Below, piece after piece: positions 1 to 7,256 of a stretch of DNA of 64,000 nucleotides. The notes beneath the pieces were generated by a model. That model saw nothing but the letters and a program-made list of their open reading frames with translations, searched no databases and was not told the DNA's origin. Location: the NCBI GenBank assembly GCA_049315325.1, contig JBMOKJ010000002.1, positions 1 through 64,000 of the forward strand. The letters are read 5' to 3'. A program made the translations under genes and the position numbers. Position 1 is the stretch's first letter, and every line of letters starts with the position of its first letter. Source of the stretch: CAXXIC01 sp049315325. GTDB taxonomy: Bacteria; Bacteroidota; Bacteroidia; Bacteroidales; UBA7332.

Positions 1-65
1 AAGCCAATTCGTGGGAAAACCGAGCTAAGCAGTTTGGCGATGCAATTGCAAAAGTGATTTATTAA
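1..65 (+). CDS. C-terminal end of an upstream gene (partial)
   Basis: Reading frame 3 stays open from the window edge and stops with TAA at 63-65, giving about 20 residues ending SWENRAKQFGDAIAKVIY. A rho-independent terminator follows directly, which fits a real gene end. The tail resembles the last helix of GT4-type glycosyltransferases, but this is too short to name. Product unknown. Confidence 0.4.
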   Translation, partial: ANSWENRAKQFGDAIAKVIY

Positions 66-77
66 TAAGCATTAAAC

Positions 78-111
78 AAAAAAGACAACCCGATTGAGGT
101 TGTCCTTTTTG
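78..111. terminator. Bidirectional terminator between the partial gene and rng
   Basis: A GACAACC/GGTTGTC stem with a 7-nt loop is flanked by an A-run on the left and a T-run on the right, so it can end transcripts from both converging genes. Confidence 0.75.
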
Positions 112-129
112 TTATAGAAAAAGTCGAAT

Positions 130-1701
130 CTATTTGATTTCGATCTCTTCTTTTAAGTCTATTTCGTTTCTGTCGGAATCGATAAAACTGTATTCGAGGT
201 ATGCCAAACTTTGGTTTGGAATAATTTTCAATCCAAAGCTATAGGAGAATCTCCATCTCCATTTTAAAGAATAAAACCCTTGATTGACAAATGCTGCCAC
301 ATAAGGATGAAGGTGCAAGGCAAAGCTCTTAACCTTTAATTTGTTTACGAGGTAATCAACTTTTCGCTCGAGCAAATCGGTAAACAATATTGATGGAGTA
401 ATTTCTGTTTTGCCGTAGCAAGTCGGACAATTCTCCATTGTATTGATATCCATGTTCGGACGAACGCGCTGACGAGTAATTTGCATCAAACCAAATTTTG
501 AAAGTGGCAAGATGTTGTGCTTAGCTCTGTCTTTCGACATGGCTTCGCGCATCACTTCGTATATTTTTTGACGATTTTCGCCCTCCTGCAAATCGATGAA
601 ATCTACTACAATGATTCCACCCATATCGCGAAGGCGCAATTGACGTGCTATTTCAACAGCTGCCGCCATATTCACTTCAGATGCATTCTCCTCTTGTCCA
701 CGACCCGATTTTGAGCGGTTTCCGCTGTTCACATCTATCACATGTAGTGCTTCGGTGTGCTCAATAATCAAGTAGGCCCCGCTTTTAAATGTAACGGTTT
801 TGCCAAAGAGTGATTTAATCTGTTTTGTAACGCCGAAGTTGTCGAAAATTGGCAATTCTCCTTCGTAGAATTTTACGATGTTTGCCTTTTCTGGCGCAAT
901 GATTTCGACATACTCTTTTACTTGAGTATAGACGTCGCGATCGTTGACGTGAATGCTTTGGAACGAAGGATTAAAAATATCGCGTAAGATAGCTCCTGCG
1001 CGGCTTGTCTCTTCGTAGATGAGCGATGGCATTTTGGCGCGTTGAAGTTTAGCAACGCACTCTTCCCAACGTTTTACAAGCATTTTGAGCTCTTCGTCTA
1101 GTTCTGTCAACTGTTTACCTTCGGCAACTGTGCGGACGATAACTCCGAAATTCTTCGGTTTAACGCTTTGAATCAGTTGTTTGAGGCGGCTGCGCTCTTC
1201 CGATGATTTCAGTTTTTGAGAGACCGAAACTTTATCGGCAAAGGGAATAAGCACCAAATAACGACCAGCAAACGAAATTTCAGCAGTCAAGCGCGGTCCT
1301 TTAGACGAGATAGGTTCTTTGGTCACTTGTACCAAAATTTCTTGTCCCGATTTCAGGATGTCGTTGATTGCACCGTCTTTGCTAATCTCTGGTTGTTGTT
1401 GAAATTTTGAAATGGACGGAAGTTTCTTCTTGTCCGAAATAGTTTGTCTTAGAAACTTGTTTTGGGTGTTGTAGTGAGATCCCAAATCAAGGTAATGTAG
1501 AAAGGCATCTTTCTCGTATCCGACATCAACGAACGCAGCATTCAACCCAGGCATCAGTTTTTTGACCTTGCCCAAGTAAATGTCACCTACCGAAAAAGAT
1601 ATGTTTTGCGCTTCTTTCTGTAATTCGACAAGACTTTTGTCTTCAAGAAATGCAATTGATACTTCCTGCGGGGTGACGTCGAGGATGAGTTCGCTATTCA
1701 C
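130..1701 (-). CDS. rng: Ribonuclease E/G family endoribonuclease (RNase G)
   Basis: Single-strand-specific endoribonuclease for rRNA maturation and mRNA decay. At 523 residues it has the compact RNase G size, without the long scaffold tail of enterobacterial RNase E. The N-terminal part carries an S1-type RNA-binding fold (GDIYLGKVKKLMPGLNAAFVDVG, split here by description only) with a low-complexity insertion around residues 75-115. The catalytic part shows the metal-binding DVNSG motif, the VDFIDLQ strand and the zinc-link CPTC knuckle (CPTCYGKTE) near residue 430. The start codon is GTG. It is the last gene of an HU - small basic protein - rng series on this strand. Confidence 0.95.
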   Translation of the reverse strand: MNSELILDVTPQEVSIAFLEDKSLVELQKEAQNISFSVGDIYLGKVKKLMPGLNAAFVDVGYEKDAFLHYLDLGSHYNTQNKFLRQTISDKKKLPSISKFQQQPEISKDGAINDILKSGQEILVQVTKEPISSKGPRLTAEISFAGRYLVLIPFADKVSVSQKLKSSEERSRLKQLIQSVKPKNFGVIVRTVAEGKQLTELDEELKMLVKRWEECVAKLQRAKMPSLIYEETSRAGAILRDIFNPSFQSIHVNDRDVYTQVKEYVEIIAPEKANIVKFYEGELPIFDNFGVTKQIKSLFGKTVTFKSGAYLIIEHTEALHVIDVNSGNRSKSGRGQEENASEVNMAAAVEIARQLRLRDMGGIIVVDFIDLQEGENRQKIYEVMREAMSKDRAKHNILPLSKFGLMQITRQRVRPNMDINTMENCPTCYGKTEITPSILFTDLLERKVDYLVNKLKVKSFALHLHPYVAAFVNQGFYSLKWRWRFSYSFGLKIIPNQSLAYLEYSFIDSDRNEIDLKEEIEIK

Positions 1702-1742
1702 AATAAGATTGTTTTAAAAGGCATTAATACTATACACAAAGA

Positions 1743-1775
1743 ACAAACTTAATAGAGAACTTCTTTTAAGTTTGT
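1743..1775 (-). terminator. Weak hairpin between the 30-aa gene and rng
   Basis: An 8-bp inverted repeat ACAAACTT/AAGTTTGT with a 17-nt loop lies in the gap upstream of rng. There is no good T-run on the minus strand, so it may attenuate or protect the mRNA rather than terminate it. Confidence 0.3.
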
Positions 1776-1813
1776 CCTTGTTATATTTTCTCAAGATTAG
1801 AGAAGTAGACTAC

Positions 1814-1906
1814 TTATTTTTTCTTCTTGTGTCTATTTTTTCTCAGTCTTTTTTTGCGCTTGTGCGTAGACATTTTATGTCTTTTTCTTTTTTTACCGCT
1901 TGGCAT
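1814..1906 (-). CDS. 30-residue basic protein, AURKAIP1/COX24 (mS38-like) family
   Basis: A very short gene: ATG at 1906-1904, TAA at 1816-1814. The protein begins MPSGKKRKRHKMSTHKRKKR and ends in a lysine cluster; well over half of its residues are Lys, Arg or His. Bacteroidota genomes commonly carry this conserved small protein, annotated as AURKAIP1/COX24 domain, related to mitochondrial ribosomal protein mS38. A ribosome-associated role is therefore likely by homology, not shown here. It lies 41 nt downstream of the HU gene and upstream of rng. Standard length cut-offs miss it. Confidence 0.8.
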   Translation of the reverse strand: MPSGKKRKRHKMSTHKRKKRLRKNRHKKKK

Positions 1907-1947
1907 AATTTTAATTTCTTTAAATTGTTAATATTCAGTAAGTTCTA

Positions 1948-2226
1948 TTATTCTCCTTTTACGGTATCCATGAAAGTCTTCGCTGGTTTAAACGAAGGGA
2001 TGTTGTGTTCAGGAATAACGATTGTTGTGTTTTTTGAAATGTTACGAGCTGTTTTTTGCGCTCTTTTTTTGATAATGAAGCTACCAAAACCTCTCAAATA
2101 TACGTTGTCTCCTTTTGCTAAAGAGTCTTTTACTACTTCCATAAATGCTTCAACTGTTGTCAAAACAGCTGCTTTTTCGATTCCCGTGGTTTGGGAAATG
2201 TCGTTAACGATATCAGCTTTTGTCAT
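1948..2226 (-). CDS. HU family DNA-binding protein
   Basis: Small (92 aa) histone-like nucleoid protein that bends DNA as a dimer. It shows the HU signature GFGSFIIKKRAQKTARNISK around residues 46-65, with the beta-arm after it, and the usual MTKADIVNDISQTTG start. It is divergent from mutY across 158 bp and heads a minus-strand set with the mS38-like gene and rng. A Bacteroidota -7 box lies about 50 nt upstream. Confidence 0.95.
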   Translation of the reverse strand: MTKADIVNDISQTTGIEKAAVLTTVEAFMEVVKDSLAKGDNVYLRGFGSFIIKKRAQKTARNISKNTTIVIPEHNIPSFKPAKTFMDTVKGE

Positions 2227-2277
2227 ATATAAAATGAATTAATTTGTGAATCAGCTTTGTAATAAAAAATTGGACTG

Positions 2278-2285
2278 CAAATATA
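2278..2285 (-). promoter_or_regulatory. -7 box for the HU gene
   Basis: TATATTTG on the minus strand matches the Bacteroidota -7 consensus TAnnTTTG. No TTTG -33 box is visible at the ideal spacing. Confidence 0.55.
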
Positions 2286-2358
2286 TAGCATTTTATTTGA
2301 ACAGAAAAATGCCAACTCTATTTTTTTTAAAAAAACGATGAATTACTCTCTTTGTGAC

Positions 2359-2366
2359 TACTTTTG
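2359..2366 (+). promoter_or_regulatory. -7 box for mutY
   Basis: TACTTTTG fits TAnnTTTG and lies 18 nt before the mutY ATG, implying a very short 5' leader. The -33 region is only T-rich. Confidence 0.45.
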
Positions 2367-2384
2367 TCGGAAATATTCTAAAAA

Positions 2385-3440
2385 ATGAACTCAAAAAATA
2401 TACAAAGACGATTGTTTGATTGGTATAACGTCCACAAACGGGAGCTACCTTGGCGAAATACCAAAGACCCATATCTGATCTGGATTTCCGAAATAATCCT
2501 CCAACAAACGCGAGTTGATCAGGGGATGGGGTATTATTTGCGTTTTGTGGATCGATTCCCTACAGTTGACTCCTTGGCTAACGAAGCAGAGTCGGAAGTG
2601 TTGAGATATTGGCAAGGATTGGGTTATTATAGCCGGGCACGAAATATTTATTCGGCTGCCAAAATGATTATGTCTGATTTTGGTGGAGTATTCCCAAAAA
2701 CGTATGAAGAGGTTAAGTGTTTGAAAGGTGTTGGTGATTATACAGCAGCAGCAATTTGTTCCTTTGCGTATGGCTTGCCTTATGCTGTAGTAGATGGTAA
2801 TGTCTATCGTGTTCTTTCTCGACTCTTTGGGGTGTCAGAGCCTATTGATTCAGGCAAAGGAAAAAAAATATTTGCGGAATTGGCTCAAGAGTTGTTATCG
2901 AATACAAATCCGGGCGATCACAATCAAGCCATGATGGAGTTTGGGGCGATGCAGTGTGTTCCTCGTAATCCCGACTGCACAAATTGTGTGCTGAACGATA
3001 AATGTGTCGCATTTGCAACGGATGTTGTGTCGGATTTGCCTGTGAAAATAGGTAAAACGGTAGTCAAAAATCGCTATTTCAACTATTTCATAATTCGATT
3101 TAACGATTCAATTTATCTTCAGAAACGTGAAGCTAACGATATTTGGCGTAACTTGTATGAGTTGCCTTTGATTGAGACAGAAGAATTTATGGATTTGGAT
3201 AATTTGATAGAAACGGATGAGTTTAATTCAATCTTTTCAGGAATTGAAAAAGCTGACATCGATTTAGTTGTTGACAATTTTGTGCATATTTTGTCGCATA
3301 GAAGAATTATGACCACTTGTTATATGGTTGAAGTGTCTTCTGAAAATGAATTTCTTGCAAATTGTGTGAAGGTAAGTCGGTCTAATATTGAGGATTATGC
3401 AGTCTCTCGTTTGACTCAGATTCTACTTGATTATCTCTAA
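2385..3440 (+). CDS. mutY: A/G-specific adenine glycosylase
   Basis: Removes adenine mispaired with 8-oxoguanine in base-excision repair. The helix-hairpin-helix is LKGVGDYTAAAICSFAYG (about residues 115-132), followed by the catalytic aspartate in VVDGNVYRV. The iron-sulfur cluster ligands follow as C-x6-C-x2-C-x5-C (CVPRNPDCTNCVLNDKC), the exact MutY/Nth spacing. The remaining ~130 residues are the NUDIX-like 8-oxoG recognition domain. Length (351 aa) is normal. The gene diverges from HU, an arrangement common in Bacteroidota. Confidence 0.97.
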   Translation: MNSKNIQRRLFDWYNVHKRELPWRNTKDPYLIWISEIILQQTRVDQGMGYYLRFVDRFPTVDSLANEAESEVLRYWQGLGYYSRARNIYSAAKMIMSDFGGVFPKTYEEVKCLKGVGDYTAAAICSFAYGLPYAVVDGNVYRVLSRLFGVSEPIDSGKGKKIFAELAQELLSNTNPGDHNQAMMEFGAMQCVPRNPDCTNCVLNDKCVAFATDVVSDLPVKIGKTVVKNRYFNYFIIRFNDSIYLQKREANDIWRNLYELPLIETEEFMDLDNLIETDEFNSIFSGIEKADIDLVVDNFVHILSHRRIMTTCYMVEVSSENEFLANCVKVSRSNIEDYAVSRLTQILLDYL

Positions 3441-3530
3441 TGTCAATAGCATCCAACCTTCATTTGTAGAATAAAAAAGCATGATTTCCAATTTTTTTGT
3501 CGAAATATTAACGCAAATAAACAAATTGAA

Positions 3531-3538
3531 TATCTTTG
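3531..3538 (+). promoter_or_regulatory. -7 box for the response regulator gene
   Basis: TATCTTTG matches TAnnTTTG. If used, transcription starts near 3545 and the mRNA has a leader of about 165 nt before the 3713 start codon. Confidence 0.5.
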
Positions 3539-3573
3539 CAATATCTTGTACCTAAATTATTGCCAAAACAAAC

Positions 3574-3630
3574 TCAACTTGTAGATTGATACGTATGACT
3601 TCTTTTTAGAATCAATAGAACCCAAGTTGA
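3574..3630 (+). promoter_or_regulatory. Structured 5' leader element of the response regulator mRNA
   Basis: Two nested inverted repeats, TCAACTTG (3574-3581) with CAAGTTGA (3623-3630) and ATTGAT (3585-3590) with ATCAAT (3611-3616), can fold one stem in the leader. No known riboswitch class is recognised. Confidence 0.35.
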
Positions 3631-3712
3631 ACGATTTATGAATTAGGTTGAATAACACTTAGACCTCAGAAACGTTTAAACTACTTACAAAAAAAACAGA
3701 CCACAAGCAACA

Positions 3713-4093
3713 ATGACGAAGTTGAAAATTTTAATTGCAGAAGACGATGAGGCATCAGATTTGATGTTAACCTTAAAGCTAAAGAAGCTTGGACATGAAA
3801 TTCTTCATGCACTAAATGGCAATGAGGCTGTAGAAATGTATTCAAAAAACAGAGACATCGATCTTATTTTAATGGATATAAAGATGCCAGGGATTGATGG
3901 TTATGAAGCTACAAAAAGGATTCGTGAAATCAGCGATACTGTTGTCATAATTGCTCAAACTGCTTACGGAATGACTGGCGAGAAAGAGAAGGCGATTGAT
4001 CTCGGTTGTAACGACTACATCCCCAAACCTATCAACTATTCGTTGTTGATGATGCTGATTCAGAAACACTGCCTTTCTAAAAGTGATAAGTAA
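3713..4093 (+). CDS. Single-domain response regulator (CheY-like)
   Basis: A 126-residue receiver domain and nothing else. The acidic pocket is EDD at residues 10-12, the phospho-acceptor is Asp55 in LILMDIKMPG, the switch Thr is in IIAQTAYG (about 85) and the conserved Lys is in YIPKPI (about 107). There is no output domain, so it probably acts through protein-protein contact or as a relay with a hybrid kinase. No histidine kinase is adjacent; it sits between mutY and queA and has its own promoter and long leader. Confidence 0.93.
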   Translation: MTKLKILIAEDDEASDLMLTLKLKKLGHEILHALNGNEAVEMYSKNRDIDLILMDIKMPGIDGYEATKRIREISDTVVIIAQTAYGMTGEKEKAIDLGCNDYIPKPINYSLLMMLIQKHCLSKSDK

Positions 4094-4169
4094 GCGAATG
4101 TACGAGTAAATATTACTTTGAGAATACTTTTTGACTCTCAGAGCCCTTTGGTTAGACTTTTGTAAATTG

Positions 4170-5384
4170 ATGATGCAAAAAATACGTTCCATTTCGATTT
4201 CAGAATACCAATACGAACTACCTGACGAGCGTATCGCTAAATTTCCACTTTTCAATCGCGATAGTTCAAAACTGCTATTTTACAAAAATAGACAAATTTC
4301 GGAATACCAATTTGCCGAACTTCCGTCGTTATTGCCAGAAAACTCCTTGATGGTTTTCAACAATACGCGTGTTATTCAAGCCCGATTGCATTTTTATACA
4401 GAGAGCGGTGCGAAAATCGAAGTTTTTTGCTTGGAACCCGACGTTCCTGCCGAATATGTTCAGTCGTTTCAATCGACCACAGGTTGCTCGTGGGTCTGTA
4501 TGGTGGGCAATTCCAAGAAATGGAAAGAGGGAAAGCTAACGTTGAGGCTGGATGCTTTATCACTCAATTTTTCTGCTGAGCGACTAACATCAGAAGGGCA
4601 ATCACAGGTCGTAAAATTCAGTTGGGATAACGATTCTTTGACTTTTGCGCAGATTCTCGAGCATGTGGGCGAATTGCCCATACCGCCTTACTTGAATCGC
4701 GATACCGAGGAGGCCGACAAACTGAGCTATCAAACACTTTATTCTAAAATGGACGGATCGGTGGCCGCACCAACAGCTGGTTTGCATTTCACGGAGCGTG
4801 TGTTCGATGAGCTCGAACGCCGACAGGTGGAGTGCCGAGAGTTGACCCTTCACGTGGGTGCTGGCACTTTCAAACCAGTGAAATCTGCGCAAATTGGCGA
4901 ACACGAGATGCACACCGAGTTTATATCTGTTGGGCGGGAGTTGATTGAACGACTGTTGGCAGGCAAAACGGTGATAGCCGTTGGCACCACTTCTGTGCGA
5001 ACGCTCGAAAGCCTATATTACGTCGGAAACATTATCCACCGTCACCCAAGCGCCACCCCCGATGATTTGCGTGTGACGCAATGGATGCCTTACAATCGGG
5101 AATATACCTTGACCGTTGAGGAATCCCTCACAGAGATTCTAAGTTATTTGAATCTCAATGCGTTACAAAACCTCACTACTTCTACCCAAATCATGATTGC
5201 GCCAGGCTATCAATTCAGAATCGTTCGGGGCATCGTGACCAATTTTCACCAACCGTCGAGCACATTGCTGCTGCTTGTCTCTGCCTTTGTAGGTGGCGAT
5301 TGGCAATCCATCTACGACTATGCTTTGTCTCACGATTTTCGCTTCCTTAGCTACGGCGATAGCTCGTTGCTGTTGAGGGAATAA
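4170..5384 (+). CDS. queA: tRNA preQ1(34) S-adenosylmethionine ribosyltransferase-isomerase
   Basis: Transfers the ribosyl group of SAM to preQ1 at the wobble position of queuosine tRNAs, forming epoxyqueuosine. Family motifs include YELPDERIAKFP at the N-terminus, VFNNTRVIQARL, GELPIPPYLNR, AAPTAGLHFTE, LHVGAGTFKPV and the C-terminal NFHQPSSTLLLLVSAF. The frame is open from a TTG at 4131, but the ATG pair at 4170/4173 is chosen because family similarity begins just after it. The product is 404 aa, longer than E. coli QueA (about 356), with an insertion in the N-terminal half, as often in Bacteroidota. Confidence 0.95.
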   Translation: MMQKIRSISISEYQYELPDERIAKFPLFNRDSSKLLFYKNRQISEYQFAELPSLLPENSLMVFNNTRVIQARLHFYTESGAKIEVFCLEPDVPAEYVQSFQSTTGCSWVCMVGNSKKWKEGKLTLRLDALSLNFSAERLTSEGQSQVVKFSWDNDSLTFAQILEHVGELPIPPYLNRDTEEADKLSYQTLYSKMDGSVAAPTAGLHFTERVFDELERRQVECRELTLHVGAGTFKPVKSAQIGEHEMHTEFISVGRELIERLLAGKTVIAVGTTSVRTLESLYYVGNIIHRHPSATPDDLRVTQWMPYNREYTLTVEESLTEILSYLNLNALQNLTTSTQIMIAPGYQFRIVRGIVTNFHQPSSTLLLLVSAFVGGDWQSIYDYALSHDFRFLSYGDSSLLLRE

Positions 5385-5462
5385 GTTTGTCATAGGAAAT
5401 TTTCAAAAATTGAATATAAATTCTAATTTTCCGCTATATTTGCTATCCGACATTTGTTAGTT

Positions 5463-5535
5463 GCCGATATAGCTCAGTCGGTAGAGCAACGCATTCGTAA
5501 CGCGTAGGTCGCCGGTTCAAGTCCGGCTATCGGCT
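5463..5535 (+). tRNA. tRNA-Thr (anticodon CGT)
   Basis: Acceptor stem GCCGATA/TATCGGC pairs perfectly. The D arm is GCTC..GAGC, the anticodon loop TTCGTAA places CGT at positions 34-36, and the T arm GCCGG-TTCAAGT-CCGGC is canonical. CCA is not encoded. The lowest pair of the anticodon stem (A-C) is a mismatch. Confidence 0.95.
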
Positions 5536-5929
5536 CAAATAAATGCATACTGACTTTTGAATGCATGCGCTAAGCGGATTACCCGCTAAGCGCGTTGTTT
5601 GTGTCGGAAGTAGAATGAAACGAGCACGACAAATAAATATTGAAACACAAGGAAATTTTTGTGTGCGAGTTCCCATCTGACCATTAAAGTCATAATGATA
5701 AACAGATGAAATAATAATTTTCAATTCGAAAGTAGGGGGATGACCTCTCTTTTCGGTATAGGAGTGTAATTCAATCATTACGGGACTTCTAAAAAATGCT
5801 TTTTCTGCGTTATGCTTAATCGATAAAATGCTCATTTACATTAGTAAACTCCGCTTTTATCTCATTCGCAGGCCTTGAAAAATCTAATTCTTAGAATCCC
5901 TCATTATCAATTACAAAAACGATCGATCA
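5536..5929. other. Non-coding gap between tRNA-Thr and the sigma-factor gene
   Basis: About 390 bp without a convincing gene. It contains a direct repeat of GCTAAGCG that also makes an imperfect hairpin at 5567-5593 (GCGCTAAGCGG..CCGCTAAGCGC). A minus-strand open frame overlaps the tRNA and is judged spurious. No TAnnTTTG box was found close to the sigma gene. Confidence 0.5.
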
Positions 5930-6427
5930 TTGTTGCAGCAAGAGTTCAAAATATTGTTTGATAAGTATTTCGATTCCGTTCGGAGCTATCTCTACTACCG
6001 ATGTGGCGATACCGAACTGGCGAGCGATGTGGCGCAAGAGGTGTTTCTGCGTATTTGGGAAAAGCAATTGATGCCCGATACGAATAAAGAAAAGGCTTTG
6101 CTCTATAAAATAGCCAACGATATATTTATCAGCCACTACCGCCGCAAAATGGTGGAGATGAATTACACGCAATCGCTTGTAGTGGAAGAGTCGGAGGCCA
6201 CAGCGCATCAAGAGTTGGAGTACGAAGAACTGAACGACAAATATAACAAAGCGCTAATAGAGATGCCAGAAGGACATCGAGTGGCTTTTTTGATGAGTCG
6301 CGTAGAGGAACTGAAGTATTCGGAAATAGCCGAAAGGTTAGAAATAAGTGTTAAAGCCGTTGAAAAAAGAATGACCAACGCACTCTCTTTTCTGAGAGAA
6401 AAATTATCCAATTATGAGACAAACTGA
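5930..6427 (+). CDS. ECF-type RNA polymerase sigma factor
   Basis: A 165-residue sigma70-family factor of the ECF class with region 2 (FDKYFDSVRSYLYYRCGD..ASDVAQEVFLRIWEKQ, residues 8-48) and region 4 (IEMPEGHRVAFLMSRVEELKYSEIAERL..KAVEKRM, residues 110-150; description of motif pieces). The only possible start is a TTG at 5930 (or the next codon, also TTG), because no ATG occurs before region 2 and the frame closes at 5885. It overlaps the FecR gene by 14 nt, so the two are translationally coupled. It should direct transcription of the receptor operon once released by FecR. Confidence 0.92.
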   Translation: MLQQEFKILFDKYFDSVRSYLYYRCGDTELASDVAQEVFLRIWEKQLMPDTNKEKALLYKIANDIFISHYRRKMVEMNYTQSLVVEESEATAHQELEYEELNDKYNKALIEMPEGHRVAFLMSRVEELKYSEIAERLEISVKAVEKRMTNALSFLREKLSNYETN

Positions 6428-7253
6428 TAAATACAACCCACAAAAATTCGAATCGGTGAGATTCGATATACCTTGGGCAAAAAGCAAAGAGGAGATTTGG
6501 GAGAGCGCATTCGCCTCTCTGCCAATGCCTGATGTTGCTCCGAAAACACGCAGATTCTCCATGTCGTTTGCCTATAGCAGTGTGGCTGCTGTGGCTGCGA
6601 TTGTGTTGATGCTTGCTTTCTCGTTTGTTTACAAAAAAACAGCTGTTTCGCCTATTGCATCGCACTTGCAAGTGGAGTTGCCCGATGGATCTACAGTATT
6701 GATGAATGCCGAAACTTCGGTCTCTTACAAACCACTTTGGTGGTATATTCAACGCGAAGTGAACCTCGATGGCGAAGCGTTTTTCAAAGTGAAAAAAGGC
6801 AAAAGATTTGCAGTGAAATCGCATGCTGCAACTACTTCTGTATTGGGCACCACTTTTAATATCTACGCACGTAAAGATGGTTATGAAGCGACTTGCCTGA
6901 CAGGCAAAGTGAAAGTAGAACCTACTACGAGCAAGGAAGTTGTAGTGCTGACTCCACATCAAAAAGCGGTTGTAGCTTCAGGCCACATCAACCAACAAGC
7001 TGTAGCAGCAGAGCAGTCTGTGGCTTGGAGCCGTAGCGAATTTTGCTTCACTTCAGTCGAATTATCGAAGGTTTTTGCTGAGATTTCACGCCAATATGGG
7101 GTGCAGATTGATTGCCAAACGACATTCGAAGAGCGCTATACCGGAAATTTCTCACGAAAAATGCCAATTGATAAGGTTTTAAATTTGGTTTGTTTGCCAT
7201 TTGGGATTAATTTTACAGCAATTAATCAGAATCAATACCAAATTTCGAAATAA
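6414..7253 (+). CDS. FecR-family anti-sigma factor
   Basis: Inner-membrane regulator that holds the cognate ECF sigma and responds to the TonB-dependent receptor in the outer membrane. Cytoplasmic N-terminal part to about residue 50, one membrane helix at about 51-71 (SSVAAVAAIVLMLAFSFVY), then the periplasmic FecR domain (LPDGSTVLMNAETSVSY.. GEAFFKV.. TTSVLGTTFNIYA) and a C-terminal DUF4974-like part (FTSVELSKVFAEISRQYGVQI). Length 279 aa is usual for small FecR proteins. Confidence 0.93.
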   Translation: MRQTDKYNPQKFESVRFDIPWAKSKEEIWESAFASLPMPDVAPKTRRFSMSFAYSSVAAVAAIVLMLAFSFVYKKTAVSPIASHLQVELPDGSTVLMNAETSVSYKPLWWYIQREVNLDGEAFFKVKKGKRFAVKSHAATTSVLGTTFNIYARKDGYEATCLTGKVKVEPTTSKEVVVLTPHQKAVVASGHINQQAVAAEQSVAWSRSEFCFTSVELSKVFAEISRQYGVQIDCQTTFEERYTGNFSRKMPIDKVLNLVCLPFGINFTAINQNQYQISK

Positions 7254-7256
7254 AGC

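Noticed and set aside
4131..4169. TTG-initiated extension of queA
   Set aside because: No similarity to QueA in these residues and an ATG pair follows at the expected family start.
5527..5835. 102-codon minus-strand open frame after tRNA-Thr
   Set aside because: It overlaps the end of the tRNA gene, has Cys/Arg-rich unlikely composition, no start context and no recognisable domain.
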